Counted from the stretch's first letter, positions 53,589 through 61,636 are shown. The stretch is 64,000 nucleotides of DNA from Pantoea sp. (GCF_028283705.1 NZ_JAPWKD010000034.1:62001-126000), one strand, 5' to 3'. A program made the numbers and translations. The notes: generated from the sequence alone by a model not told the origin.

Positions 53589-54209
53589 TTATAAAAATTC
53601 CGTTCTGGAAACAACTTTTCCCAACACTTTAATGTCTTCAACCTGACATTCGAAGTATGTTTTGCCGTTTTCAACACGAACCCGGCCGCCGGGAAAACGA
53701 ATTAACTCACGAATACTAACTAAGCCGTCTATCTCAATTAACCACATACCATCAAGAATCTCACCATCGTATCTATCTGTTAAGTAGATACTTCTTTCAG
53801 TACTTACCATCAGCGGACTTTGTAAGCCTTCTGGTAGTGCAGTTTTATCAATCACGAAGTCGTCCACATCATTTAACATCCCATTTGTGATTTTTTTATG
53901 GGCAATGCACATGGAATGGGATTCTGTTGCTGTTTCAAATGCGTGACCTTGACCGGTAGTGAGCCAAAACAATGAAGCCCCTGTTTCTACATGGCAAATG
54001 ATTACCCAATCTGCTGGAAATGTGTCGCGTGCTGAACGGTTAGCGAGTGTGCTTTGTGAAACGCCAAGATGGTTACATAAAGCCTGCCTGCTGCTGAATC
54101 CATAAGCCTCGACTATGCGAAAAATGACATCCTTGCCGCCTTTATGGCTCTCCACGGATTCACGAATCGAACTCGAATCATGGCGTTTTGTGATCTTATC
54201 GTTTGACAT
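53589..54209 (-). CDS. cI: 186-type CI lysogeny repressor
   Basis: 206 residues. The N-terminal HTH of the Bac_CI family (about 28-95; SSRQALCNHLGVSQSTLANRS, VETGASLFWLTTGQGHAF) is followed by a C-terminal oligomerisation domain (about 115-206; GEILDGMWLIEIDGLVSIRELIRFPGG) as in phage 186 CI. No Ser-Lys protease dyad is evident, consistent with 186 CI, which is inactivated by an SOS-induced antirepressor (Tum) rather than by self-cleavage. Transcribed away from the early genes; 5 bp upstream of int. Confidence 0.88.
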   Translation of the reverse strand: MSNDKITKRHDSSSIRESVESHKGGKDVIFRIVEAYGFSSRQALCNHLGVSQSTLANRSARDTFPADWVIICHVETGASLFWLTTGQGHAFETATESHSMCIAHKKITNGMLNDVDDFVIDKTALPEGLQSPLMVSTERSIYLTDRYDGEILDGMWLIEIDGLVSIRELIRFPGGRVRVENGKTYFECQVEDIKVLGKVVSRTEFL

Positions 54210-54243
54210 TGGCGTTTTGTGATCCTATATTCCGTTTTGTGAT
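54184..54243. promoter_or_regulatory. Lysogeny switch: three copies of an 11-bp operator motif
   Basis: CGTTTTGTGAT occurs three times in direct orientation, at 54184-54194, 54213-54223 and 54233-54243 (29 and 20 bp apart), between and into the divergent CI and Apl/Cox genes. This is where 186 CI binds multiple sites at pR and pL, so these are the likely CI operators. Confidence 0.6.
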
Positions 54244-54270
54244 GTGGCAGATAGTGACATTTAGAGACAT
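54242..54270. repeat. Apl/Cox-type repeats at the early promoter
   Basis: The 19-bp sequence ATGTGGCAGATAGTGACAT (54242-54260) is identical to that beside the attachment site; a variant AGAGACAT follows 10 bp later (54263-54270), spacing of one helical turn as for 186 Apl sites. Confidence 0.6.
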
Positions 54271-54297
54271 ATTTCCACCCAAAAGGAATCTTGCATT

Positions 54298-54534
54298 ATG
54301 AAGAATGAATTTTCAATGCGACCAAATCTCAACTTTGTGATTTCTGAGCCTTTCATTTCACTGGATGAGTACTGCCGTCGCACTGGAATCTGTAAGCGTA
54401 CTGCTCGCCAGATGTGTAAAGAAAACAGGTTACCAATCAGAAAGAAAGGCGGCGTTAACGAACTTGTTGAGATAAACATGCTTGCCCTCATCGTCGAAGC
54501 TGCATCCGATTACCACATCACAATGCAGGCCTGA
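54298..54534 (+). CDS. Apl/Cox-like regulator and excisionase
   Basis: 78 residues behind AAGGAAT. A compact MerR/excisionase-like HTH is visible (SLDEYCRRTGICKRTARQMCKENRLPIRKKGG). It occupies the position of 186 apl and P2 cox, first gene of the early operon divergent from CI. Those proteins repress the lysogenic promoter and direct excision, binding repeats like the ones found in this prophage. Confidence 0.82.
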   Translation: MKNEFSMRPNLNFVISEPFISLDEYCRRTGICKRTARQMCKENRLPIRKKGGVNELVEINMLALIVEAASDYHITMQA

Positions 54535-54568
54535 TAAATCCATATTGGGATAACGAAAGGGGATAATC

Positions 54569-55078
54569 ATGTTTGATTTTAGTGTCTCCACACATAGCCA
54601 TTTTGATGACGCGTGTAGGGCGTTTGCGCTTAAACACAACATCATTCAACTGGCTAAAAAAGCAGGTCTGAATCCGCAGACCATAAGCAACAAGTTAAAC
54701 CCGGAACAGGTGCATCAGTTAACCGTCCGAGAAATGCTGATCCTCACTGACTTAACCGAGGATTCAACGTTGGTTGACGGCGCGTTGGCCCAATTGCAGT
54801 GCCTGCCTTGCGTTCCGGTTAATGAAATGGCGCAGGAAAACCTGCCAGCTTATGTGTTGAAAGCTACGGCAGAGGTCGGCCAGCTTGCTGCCGGTGTCGT
54901 TAGCCAGGAGAAATTAACACCTGCCAGTCGTCGTGGTCTGGTCGAGAACGTTCACGCTGGGATTCGCTGTCTTACTCTGGCTGCTCTTGCAGTTCAGGCG
55001 CGGGTTCATTCAAACCCTGCGCTGGCAGGCACTGCCGATGTGATAAGCGGTATCGGAGCATCAATAGGGATTGGGTAA
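54569..55078 (+). CDS. cII: 186-type phage regulatory protein CII
   Basis: 169 residues with an HTH near the N-terminus (HNIIQLAKKAGLNPQTISNKLN) and a helical C-terminal half ending IGASIGIG, the pattern of phage 186 CII. CII activates transcription from pE to establish lysogeny. It lies after the Apl/Cox-like gene as in 186. The start has AAGGGGAT upstream. Confidence 0.85.
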   Translation: MFDFSVSTHSHFDDACRAFALKHNIIQLAKKAGLNPQTISNKLNPEQVHQLTVREMLILTDLTEDSTLVDGALAQLQCLPCVPVNEMAQENLPAYVLKATAEVGQLAAGVVSQEKLTPASRRGLVENVHAGIRCLTLAALAVQARVHSNPALAGTADVISGIGASIGIG

Positions 55079-55270
55079 ATGATGGCGTTCTCTGTGGCCC
55101 CGCTACTAAAGCGGCAAAACCCTTCTCACGCCTACGGTCACGGCTGGATTACAGGGGAAAACGGCAAGCGCTGGCACCCGGCTAATTCTCAGGTTGAGCT
55201 GCTGGCAGGATTAACCGGTAAGAGGAAAAAATCATGGCTTACAAAGCTGAAAGTATCACTGTTCAGATGA
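55079..55270 (+). CDS. Small early phage protein, Fil-like
   Basis: 63 residues starting directly after the CII stop (TAAATG). The motif YGHGWITGENGKRWHPANSQ resembles, from memory, the filamentation protein family Fil of phage 186, which blocks host division when expressed. Assignment is tentative. Confidence 0.55.
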   Translation: MMAFSVAPLLKRQNPSHAYGHGWITGENGKRWHPANSQVELLAGLTGKRKKSWLTKLKVSLFR

Positions 55271-55572
55271 ATGCCGGTCAGCGTGCTAATGCTCTCAATC
55301 ATATTTCTGTACTTCGCACCATGATGAATGGTGATTGCAGTCATGAACTAAAGCGCTTCATAAACGTTATGCGCAATAAACGTGATTCGCAGTATGAAAA
55401 AAACAGTCGCGCATTGAGCGCAATATTCTTTCTGGCAAATATCAGCAAAGAGCGTCACAACGTTGAATACAGTGAGCTGACGAGTGACGAAGTTACAGCG
55501 CTGATTAGTGCAATGAATCACTTTCGTGCAGTCGTGAGTTTATTTCCTAAGAGATTGACACTTCCTAATTAA
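55234..55572 (+). CDS. P2-like early protein (DUF5347-like)
   Basis: 112 residues with an AAGAGGA ribosome site, overlapping the preceding gene by 37 bp in another frame. Predicted mostly helical; the middle (DCSHELKRFINVMRNKRDSQYEKNSRALSA) is basic. I associate it with DUF5347 proteins of P2-like early regions; function unknown. Confidence 0.6.
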   Translation: MAYKAESITVQMNAGQRANALNHISVLRTMMNGDCSHELKRFINVMRNKRDSQYEKNSRALSAIFFLANISKERHNVEYSELTSDEVTALISAMNHFRAVVSLFPKRLTLPN

Positions 55573-55641
55573 TTAACCCAACGAAATTAAATGGCGTAAA
55601 CCCGTCGGGCATTTTTTTGCCCAAATTCTGGAGAAAGAAAT

Positions 55642-55872
55642 ATGCGGAATATTGAAATAAGAAAATTTGACGCGGATGTTGAACAGCTTTCAACAATCAT
55701 CACATCGGCTCGTGCTGAGGAACGAGCCGAGCGCGGCCTGCTGGTAGCTCGCCGCTTGACTGATATTGCAATGCGTATCCAGCAAAACGGCCTGAACAGC
55801 GTGGAAGCAGCCGAGCTTATTCGCCAGGAGGCAGAGCGTTATCAGAACGAAGCACAGGAGGCCGTGCACTAA
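55642..55872 (+). CDS. P2-like early protein (DUF2732-like)
   Basis: 76 residues, helical, with ARAEERAERGLLVARRLTDIAMRIQQNG. It follows a 69-bp gap and has GGAGAAAGAAAT upstream. Its stop and the next start overlap (TAATG). It matches the small DUF2732 genes found between CII/B and the zinc-finger gene in P2-like phages; role unknown. Confidence 0.65.
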   Translation: MRNIEIRKFDADVEQLSTIITSARAEERAERGLLVARRLTDIAMRIQQNGLNSVEAAELIRQEAERYQNEAQEAVH

Positions 55873-56099
55873 TGGCTGATTCAATGGATTTAGTGCAGCA
55901 GCGTGTTCAGGAAGAACTGGCACGCAACCTGGCAAATGCAACTCACCGCCCGTCAGGGGCGAGTGAGTTTTTCTGCCTTTCATGTGGTGAAGAAATTCCC
56001 GAAACACGTCGCCGTGTATTACCAGGCGTGGAACTTTGCGTGACCTGCAAAGAAATCAGCGAGCTGAAAACCACGCATTACAAAGGGGTGGCGTTATGA
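55872..56099 (+). CDS. TraR/DksA-type zinc-finger phage protein
   Basis: 75 residues. A C4 zinc finger is formed by FFCLSCGEEIPE and GVELCVTCKEI, the TraR/DksA type; the N-terminus is helical. P2-like phages carry such a protein (P2 orf82 type), and TraR relatives bind RNA polymerase to mimic DksA/ppGpp. Overlaps both neighbours by 1 and 4 bp, so it is translationally coupled. Confidence 0.8.
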   Translation: MADSMDLVQQRVQEELARNLANATHRPSGASEFFCLSCGEEIPETRRRVLPGVELCVTCKEISELKTTHYKGVAL

Positions 56100-56932
56100 G
56101 CACCATTCTTAAATGGGCGGGTAATAAGTCCCGTGTAATGCCTGAGCTACTGGCGCACCTGCCAGCAGGTAATCGCCTGGTTGAACCGTTTGCGGGTTCC
56201 TGCGCAGTAATGATGAGTACTGATTACCGGGAATATCTGATAGCCGATATCAACCACGATTTGATTAATCTTTATAACCAGATAAAAGAGTACACCAGCC
56301 CATTTATCGTGGTGGCGTTTTCTCTTTTCACTCAAAACAAGACAGCGGAAAATTATTACCAGCTACGTGAAAAATTCAACAGTAACGCTTCAATGCCACT
56401 GCTGGAGCGTGCTGCCTATTTCCTCTATTTGAATCGTCACGGATATAGGGGGGTCTGTCGCTATAATCGCCGGGGTGAATTCAACATCCCTTACGGCCAT
56501 TATGATGAGCCATATTTTCCCCTGGCTGAAATAGAAACGTTTGCCGAAAAAGCGAGGCGGGCAACATTCATTTGTGCGGATTACCGCAAAACGCTGGATA
56601 TGGTGAAATCTGGTGATGTCGTTTATTGCGATCCGCCGTATCACGGCACATTCACCAATTATCACACCGGAGGTTTTACCGAAGACGATCAGCACTCACT
56701 GGCCTGTTACCTGCTGGGAGTGTCTGAGAGTAACCCCGTGGTTGTATCTAACAGCGATACCCTTTTCACGCGCAGCATTTTCCGCACTTTCGACATCACA
56801 AAAATCAGCGTAGCCCGTTCGGTTGGCGTTGCTGCTGGAAAAGGAAAGCGCGCCACGGAAATTATCGCTGTACGCAAACCTGAGGTAAGCAACGTAGTGA
56901 TTGGCTGGGATTACTCCGGGGTAAGCGAGTGA
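56096..56932 (+). CDS. Phage DNA adenine methyltransferase (Dam-like)
   Basis: 278 residues from the ATG at 56096, overlapping the zinc-finger gene (ATGA). Motif I KWAGNKSRVMPELLAHLP with the SAM site LVEPFAGSCAVMMS and catalytic motif IV VVYCDPPYHGTF (DPPY) define a class alpha D12-type N6-adenine methylase. GATC specificity is inferred from similarity to Dam. It may protect phage DNA or alter expression. Located where several 186-like phages carry dam, just before gpA. Confidence 0.88.
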   Translation: MSTILKWAGNKSRVMPELLAHLPAGNRLVEPFAGSCAVMMSTDYREYLIADINHDLINLYNQIKEYTSPFIVVAFSLFTQNKTAENYYQLREKFNSNASMPLLERAAYFLYLNRHGYRGVCRYNRRGEFNIPYGHYDEPYFPLAEIETFAEKARRATFICADYRKTLDMVKSGDVVYCDPPYHGTFTNYHTGGFTEDDQHSLACYLLGVSESNPVVVSNSDTLFTRSIFRTFDITKISVARSVGVAAGKGKRATEIIAVRKPEVSNVVIGWDYSGVSE

Positions 56933-59298
56933 TTCAGGAATACGCTTACCCGTGGAATGCCCCGAAAAAAGCGATTAACCCTAAACTGGACCCGGCGGAA
57001 GTTGCGCCGGTTTCTGCGCTTGCAAACCTGATCACTCTTTATGCTGCGGATAACCAACAGGAGCAGTTGCGCCGTGAGGCGCTGAGTGATGAGGCCTGGG
57101 AGCGTTTTTTCTTCAATGAATCCCGCGATCCAGTCCAGCGTGAAATGGAGCAGGACCGGCTGATTAGCCGGGCCAAAATGGCCCGCGAACAGCAGCGCTT
57201 TAATCCTGATCTGGTTATCGTGGGTGATGTGAGCGCACAGCCTGCCCACATCAGTAAGCCGCTGATGGAAAGAATCAAATTCTTCCACAATCTCGGCAGG
57301 CCAAAAGCCTATTCACGTTACCTGCGAGAAACGATCCGCCCCTGCCTCGAAAGGCTGGCATGTGTGCGTGACAGCCAGGTGTCTGCTTCTTTCCGGTTTA
57401 TGGCGAGTCATAATGGGCTGGATGGCCTGCTTGTTTTACCTGAAATGAATCAAAACCAGGTTAAGAGGCTGTCAACGCTGGTCGCTGCACACATGAGCAT
57501 GTGCCTCGACAGGGCGAGCGATCACCTGTTTGTAATTGATGAAGTGAAGCCGGAACAAATCCGCCAGGCATGGGAAATAGTGGCCGCTGAAGCAATGCGG
57601 CTTGATGTCATCCCGCCTGCATTCGAACAGCTGCGCCGTAAAAAGCGCCGTCGTAAACCCGTCCCCTATGACCTGATCCCGCCATCACTGGCCCGTATGC
57701 TTTGCGCGGACTGGTGGTATCGCAAGCTGTGGCAGATGCGATGCGAGTGGCGTGAGGAACAGCTGCGTGCTGTTTGCCTGGTCAACAAAAAAGCGTCGCC
57801 TTACGTCAGCTTTGAGGCGGTGATCCATAAGCGCGAGCAGCGCCGCAAATCGCTGGAGTTTTTCCGCTCTCATGAGCTGGTTAATAATGATGGCGACACG
57901 CTGGATATGGAAGACGTGGTTAACGCCAGCAACAGCAACCCGGCACACCGCCGTAATGAAATGATGGCCTGTGTAAAAGGGCTGGAGCTGATCGCCGAAA
58001 TGCGTGGAGACTGCGCGGTGTTCTACACAATCACCTGCCCGTCTCGCTTCCATGCAACCCTCAATAACGGCAGGCCAAATCCGAAATGGAACAGCGCCAC
58101 CGTGCGCGAAAGCAGTGATTATCTGGTTGATACGTTTGCCGCCTTCCGCAAAGCCATGCACAAAGCCGGGCTACGCTGGTATGGCGTCCGCGTTGCCGAA
58201 CCTCATCACGACGGCACAGTACACTGGCACCTGCTCTGCTTTATGCGCAAAAAAGAGCGCCGCTCGATCACAGCACTGTTACGTAAATTTGCCATCCGGG
58301 AAGACCGCGAGGAGCTGGGAAATAATACCGGGCCGCGTTTTAAGTCGGAACTGATTAACCCACGCAAAGGCACGCCAACCAGCTACATCGCTAAGTACGT
58401 GAGCAAAAACATCGATGGCCGTGGGTTGTCTGACGAAATCAGCGCAGAGACGGGCAAGTCCCTGCGTGACAACGCTGAAAACGTCGGCGCATGGGCCTCA
58501 CTACATCGTGTTCAGCAATTCCGCTTCTTTGGTATTCCGGGCCGCCAGGCTTACCGCGAGTTGCGTTTGCTGGCCGGTCAGGCGCTGAGAATGCAAAACA
58601 ACAAAAAAGCGGGTGCGCCGGTACTGGATAATCCGCAACTGGATGCAGTTCTGGCCGCTGCTGATGTGGGCTGCTTTGCCACCTACATCATGAAACAGGG
58701 CGGCGTACTGGTTCCCCGCAAACACCACATTGTCAGAACCGCCTACGAACTCAACGACGAGCCGAGCGCTTACGGTGATCATGGCACCCGCATTTATGGC
58801 ATCTGGTCCCCGTTAGTTGCGGGCCGGATTTGCACGCATGCAACCAAATGGAAAATGGTCCGTAAGGCCGTTGACGTTCAGGAGGCGACAGCCGACCAGG
58901 GCGCTTGCGACCCTTGGACTCGTGGCAATAACTGTCCCCTTGATGAAAAATCACACGAATCAGGTGATGTTTCTTTCAGCAGGGAGCTGTCCAGCCAGCC
59001 TGAAACAACCCTGCTTTCAGCATCCGATCTTGAAAACATGAGTAAGAAAGAGCGTCGGATACTTCTTACCAGGATGAGAATGGTAAAACCACGTAACCGA
59101 CAGAGCTACAAACAGCAAATTGACGACTACCTGAGAATACAGCTGGTAGCGGAACTGAAAGCAAGAGGCTTTAAGGGGGATCATGATGAGATTGAACTGC
59201 TTATCGGTGGCGGGAGTCTGAATTCAGGCGCAGGCTTGCGAATTTTTTACCGTAACGAGCGCCTTCAGGAAGATGACAAATGGCGACAGTGGACTTAA
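56929..59298 (+). CDS. A: Rolling-circle replication endonuclease gpA (P2 family)
   Basis: 789 residues from a GTG overlapping the methylase stop (GTGA). HUH nuclease motifs: VHWHLLCFM (His-hydrophobe-His) near residue 430 and the paired-tyrosine motif TSYIAKYVSKNID (YxxxY) near 490, as in P2 gpA, where both tyrosines act in nicking and joining at ori. An N-terminal domain of about 250 residues precedes. The phage origin is expected within this gene but I could not pinpoint it. Confidence 0.92.
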   Translation: MIQEYAYPWNAPKKAINPKLDPAEVAPVSALANLITLYAADNQQEQLRREALSDEAWERFFFNESRDPVQREMEQDRLISRAKMAREQQRFNPDLVIVGDVSAQPAHISKPLMERIKFFHNLGRPKAYSRYLRETIRPCLERLACVRDSQVSASFRFMASHNGLDGLLVLPEMNQNQVKRLSTLVAAHMSMCLDRASDHLFVIDEVKPEQIRQAWEIVAAEAMRLDVIPPAFEQLRRKKRRRKPVPYDLIPPSLARMLCADWWYRKLWQMRCEWREEQLRAVCLVNKKASPYVSFEAVIHKREQRRKSLEFFRSHELVNNDGDTLDMEDVVNASNSNPAHRRNEMMACVKGLELIAEMRGDCAVFYTITCPSRFHATLNNGRPNPKWNSATVRESSDYLVDTFAAFRKAMHKAGLRWYGVRVAEPHHDGTVHWHLLCFMRKKERRSITALLRKFAIREDREELGNNTGPRFKSELINPRKGTPTSYIAKYVSKNIDGRGLSDEISAETGKSLRDNAENVGAWASLHRVQQFRFFGIPGRQAYRELRLLAGQALRMQNNKKAGAPVLDNPQLDAVLAAADVGCFATYIMKQGGVLVPRKHHIVRTAYELNDEPSAYGDHGTRIYGIWSPLVAGRICTHATKWKMVRKAVDVQEATADQGACDPWTRGNNCPLDEKSHESGDVSFSRELSSQPETTLLSASDLENMSKKERRILLTRMRMVKPRNRQSYKQQIDDYLRIQLVAELKARGFKGDHDEIELLIGGGSLNSGAGLRIFYRNERLQEDDKWRQWT

Positions 59299-59307
59299 AG
59301 GTGCTGG

Positions 59308-59544
59308 TTAAGCGCGGGAAAGTCCGGCCAAATCACCGCCACGAATGCGGGTAACTTCATATTTCAATTCAATAGCCTTTTGCTGGCACAGGTCTAGAGC
59401 CTCTGCCCATTTTTCAGCAGGAGCCTGTTTAAACATATCCTTAGCAACTACCACCATAAATAGGCATCTGCCTGTACCTAAGTCTCCCGCCATCAAACAG
59501 GCGGCGTTAGTGGCCCCAATCAGATCGATACATGCTTTTCTCAT
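59308..59544 (-). CDS. Hypothetical phage protein
   Basis: 78 residues on the opposite strand, converging on gpA with 9 bp between stops. It contains ATNAACLMAGDLGTGRCLFMVVV and AEKWAEALDLCQQKAIELKYEV, an alpha/beta-looking small protein. No ribosome site is strong and I recognise no family. Its position in the gpA-distal region suggests accessory cargo. Confidence 0.5.
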   Translation of the reverse strand: MRKACIDLIGATNAACLMAGDLGTGRCLFMVVVAKDMFKQAPAEKWAEALDLCQQKAIELKYEVTRIRGGDLAGLSRA

Positions 59545-59642
59545 AACTCATTAACCCTCATAGATTTTTACTCTCTGATTTTTGTAAGGCAAATCGCATC
59601 ATACGGTAAAAAATCATTTCACATTTCAAAATTGATAATATA

Positions 59643-59658
59643 CTGTATGTATAACCAG
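59643..59658 (+). promoter_or_regulatory. Candidate LexA box
   Basis: CTGTATGTATAACCAG agrees with CTGT-N8-ACAG except for one base of the right half. It lies 22 bp before the small gene at 59680 and ahead of a DinI-like gene, matching the SOS control expected of 186-type prophage induction genes. Confidence 0.6.
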
Positions 59659-59679
59659 TTGTTTTTATGCGGAGGGACT

Positions 59680-59868
59680 ATGCAGGATTATTTTTTGGAA
59701 TCAATGAAACTTCAGCGTATTGATTTCTTTCTAAAACTTGTTGCTGGCAGTGATTGTACCGAAGAGGAAAAGCGCCTTGCTATCCAGTGGGTATCCGAAC
59801 TGACTGATGAATTATTGCGCAAGGTTCGGACTCATGATTATTCACGATTGATGCAAGTATCCGACTAA
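59680..59868 (+). CDS. Small SOS-operon phage protein (candidate Tum-like position)
   Basis: 62 residues from the ATG at 59680 with GGAGGG upstream; the longer frame starts before the LexA box and is rejected. Helical, with LQRIDFFLKLVAGSDCTEEEKRLAIQWVSELTDELLRKV. I do not recognise a family. It is the first gene behind the LexA box and 11 bp before the DinI-like gene; in 186 the LexA-controlled tum antirepressor occupies an SOS-regulated slot, but sequence similarity to Tum is not evident. Confidence 0.65.
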   Translation: MQDYFLESMKLQRIDFFLKLVAGSDCTEEEKRLAIQWVSELTDELLRKVRTHDYSRLMQVSD

Positions 59869-59879
59869 GGGGATAGCCA

Positions 59880-60113
59880 ATGCGCGTTGAGATAATGATC
59901 GATAAAGAGCAGAAGATCAGCCAGGGAACGCTTGCCGCTCTTGAGTGCGAACTTTACAAGAACCTGTTACCTATATACCCCAAAACCAGCATTCGTATCA
60001 GGAAGGGCAGCGCTAACGGCGTTGAACTGAGCGGCCTTAAACTGGACGAAGAAAAAAAGGACGTGATGGATATTCTCCAGGCCGTCTGGCAGTACGATAG
60101 CTGGCAGCATTGA
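59880..60113 (+). CDS. Phage DinI-like SOS protein
   Basis: 77 residues behind AAGGGGAT. It follows the DinI family: MRVEIMIDKEQKISQGTLAALECEL, an acidic C-terminal helix LDEEKKDVMDILQAVWQYDSW, and strand STRV-like SIRIRKGSANGVELSG. DinI mimics DNA and modulates RecA filaments. Second gene of the LexA-controlled pair, so it probably tunes SOS during induction. Confidence 0.82.
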   Translation: MRVEIMIDKEQKISQGTLAALECELYKNLLPIYPKTSIRIRKGSANGVELSGLKLDEEKKDVMDILQAVWQYDSWQH

Positions 60114-60400
60114 TAACCGTGCTGGCGTCAAAAACCAGTTTTTGGCGTCGGCAGGGTTGAACAACGAACGTAGCGAGGCGTTAGAGATTGTCTCGGTTAG
60201 TGCCTACTTCCCGTAAGAGGCACTATATATGCTAAATGTAGTGCGTTAGAACAGAAACATCTTGCGCGACCTGGGACAATGAACTTAAGTTAAGTAACGC
60301 AACCCACAGTTAAAACTGTTGTCTTCATTTATAAGGGATCTGCTGTTGTGGTTGCTGGTGACGAAGTGTACACTTTCGCGCCATATAAAAGGAGGGAGTT

Positions 60401-60619
60401 ATGTCAAGTATTGCTGCATTGAGGCTGGGTAATCCAGTTGAACGTTTGGCACGGGTTCTTAAAGAGAACCAGGACAAGCTCAATCTGAGTAAAGATGGTT
60501 TTGTGTCTGTAGATTTGTCCAACGAAGAAGCTTTAAAGGCCATCAGAGATCAGATGGATAAGCTTGAAGGCATCAAAACGAGTACAGTTAAAACAAAACA
60601 TTTTTATAGAACCCGATAA
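60401..60619 (+). CDS. Unknown 72-residue protein, first gene of cargo pair
   Basis: 72 residues behind a very strong ribosome site (AAAGGAGGGAG). Helical and charged: VERLARVLKENQDKLNLSKDGF, EEALKAIRDQMDKLEG. No family recognised. Its stop overlaps the next start (TAATG), so the two proteins are made together. It sits between gpA and the cos region, the place of old/tin in P2. Upstream 287 bp contain an inverted repeat AGTGCCT/AGGCACT (about 60209-60224). Confidence 0.7.
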   Translation: MSSIAALRLGNPVERLARVLKENQDKLNLSKDGFVSVDLSNEEALKAIRDQMDKLEGIKTSTVKTKHFYRTR

Positions 60620-61461
60620 TGGCAACATTACTTTTAGCAGTAATTTTGGTTAGCGGGTTTATATTTGTAAACCTATCACTTTCAACACGTTACAGATATA
60701 AGCGTTCCAATGGCTGGGACGCTTATTTTTTTGTGGCAGCATGGGGAATCGTATTTTTCCTTGCTGGCGGTTTTCTTACCTTCGCTCTTAACATCAGCGG
60801 TGGGTTTCGCTGGCTCTCCAATGCACTGAATCTAACTCCAAACAGCTTTAATGGGATGTTATCAACAACAACTGATAAATCTCAGCGTATCAATGAAATC
60901 AAACAGATTGCATGGGTTGTGATTTCAATCGTTTTGTCGGCTCTGTTCGGTTGGTTGAACAAACGTCGAACATCGAAGGGGGATCGCCGTTGGGATGCAC
61001 TGGCTAAGGTAGTGGGTAATAACGCTTTTGAGTCACTACTTATGGAAGCTTCCGCGCGACAATTTCCCATCATAGCGACGCTTTCATCACGCAAAATCTA
61101 TGTTGGTCTGGTAACGTGCCCTGCTCTGGAAAATGGATTATCGGAGCATCTGGAAATTCTCCCCATGTTGAGCGGTTATCGTGATAAAGATGATCTTACT
61201 ATAAATATCACGACCAACTATCATCAGCACTATCTTGAAAGCGGCGTCATTGGTGGAATGTCGCGTCTTAATATCCAGGACTTTCGCGTGTTGATTCCAA
61301 AAGATGAAGTTGAAACCATCTCGTTCTTCGACACTGAAACGTACAACAAATTTAAAGAAGATGAAGCGCGTGATAGAAAAGACAGTCGTAAGCTGGGTGG
61401 TAGAAAGCCATCAGCCGGAAGGCGTAGGACTACTGACGATGCGGGGCAGAATAGTGCATGA
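60619..61461 (+). CDS. Unknown 280-residue membrane protein, second gene of cargo pair
   Basis: Three hydrophobic segments (about 3-22, 34-58, 94-113) precede a cytosolic domain (about 115-255) with FPIIATLSSRKIYVGLVTCP, LPMLSGYRDKDDLTINITTNYHQHYLE and LNIQDFRVLIPKDEVETISFFD, which look like a beta-rich module, then a charged tail (DRKDSRKLGGRKPS). I recognise no family. Membrane anchor plus soluble sensor/effector domain, translational coupling to a small partner, and hotspot location are typical of phage exclusion or abortive-infection proteins, but function is inference only. Confidence 0.7.
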   Translation: MATLLLAVILVSGFIFVNLSLSTRYRYKRSNGWDAYFFVAAWGIVFFLAGGFLTFALNISGGFRWLSNALNLTPNSFNGMLSTTTDKSQRINEIKQIAWVVISIVLSALFGWLNKRRTSKGDRRWDALAKVVGNNAFESLLMEASARQFPIIATLSSRKIYVGLVTCPALENGLSEHLEILPMLSGYRDKDDLTINITTNYHQHYLESGVIGGMSRLNIQDFRVLIPKDEVETISFFDTETYNKFKEDEARDRKDSRKLGGRKPSAGRRRTTDDAGQNSA

Positions 61462-61510
61462 CTATGCTGCATGAAATCGCATGATCGTTTCAGGACCGTT
61501 TTATCCCCGG

Positions 61511-61534
61511 CCCGCCAGTTCTGGCGGGTTTTTT
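61511..61534 (+). terminator. Terminator after the membrane-protein pair
   Basis: Perfect stem CCCGCCAG/CTGGCGGG with a TT loop and six T: strong intrinsic terminator 50 bp after the stop, separating this pair from the ATPase unit. Confidence 0.92.
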
Positions 61535-61578
61535 CATATGTCATGCAGGTGCATGAAAACCACTACATAAAGCGGGCA

Positions 61579-61597
61579 GGCGTGGCGGGGGTACGAG
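61579..61597 (+). other. Candidate phage cos site
   Basis: GGCGTGGCGGGGGTACGAG begins with GGCG(A/T)GGCGGGG, which I recall as the start of P2-family 19-nt cohesive ends, and lies in an island of high G+C between gpA and portal gene Q where P2 cos is located. No terminase assay or alignment was possible, so exact ends are uncertain. Confidence 0.5.
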
Positions 61598-61636
61598 CGC
61601 GCGCTGCGAGGGAAAGTAAACGGGTTAGCGAATCTA

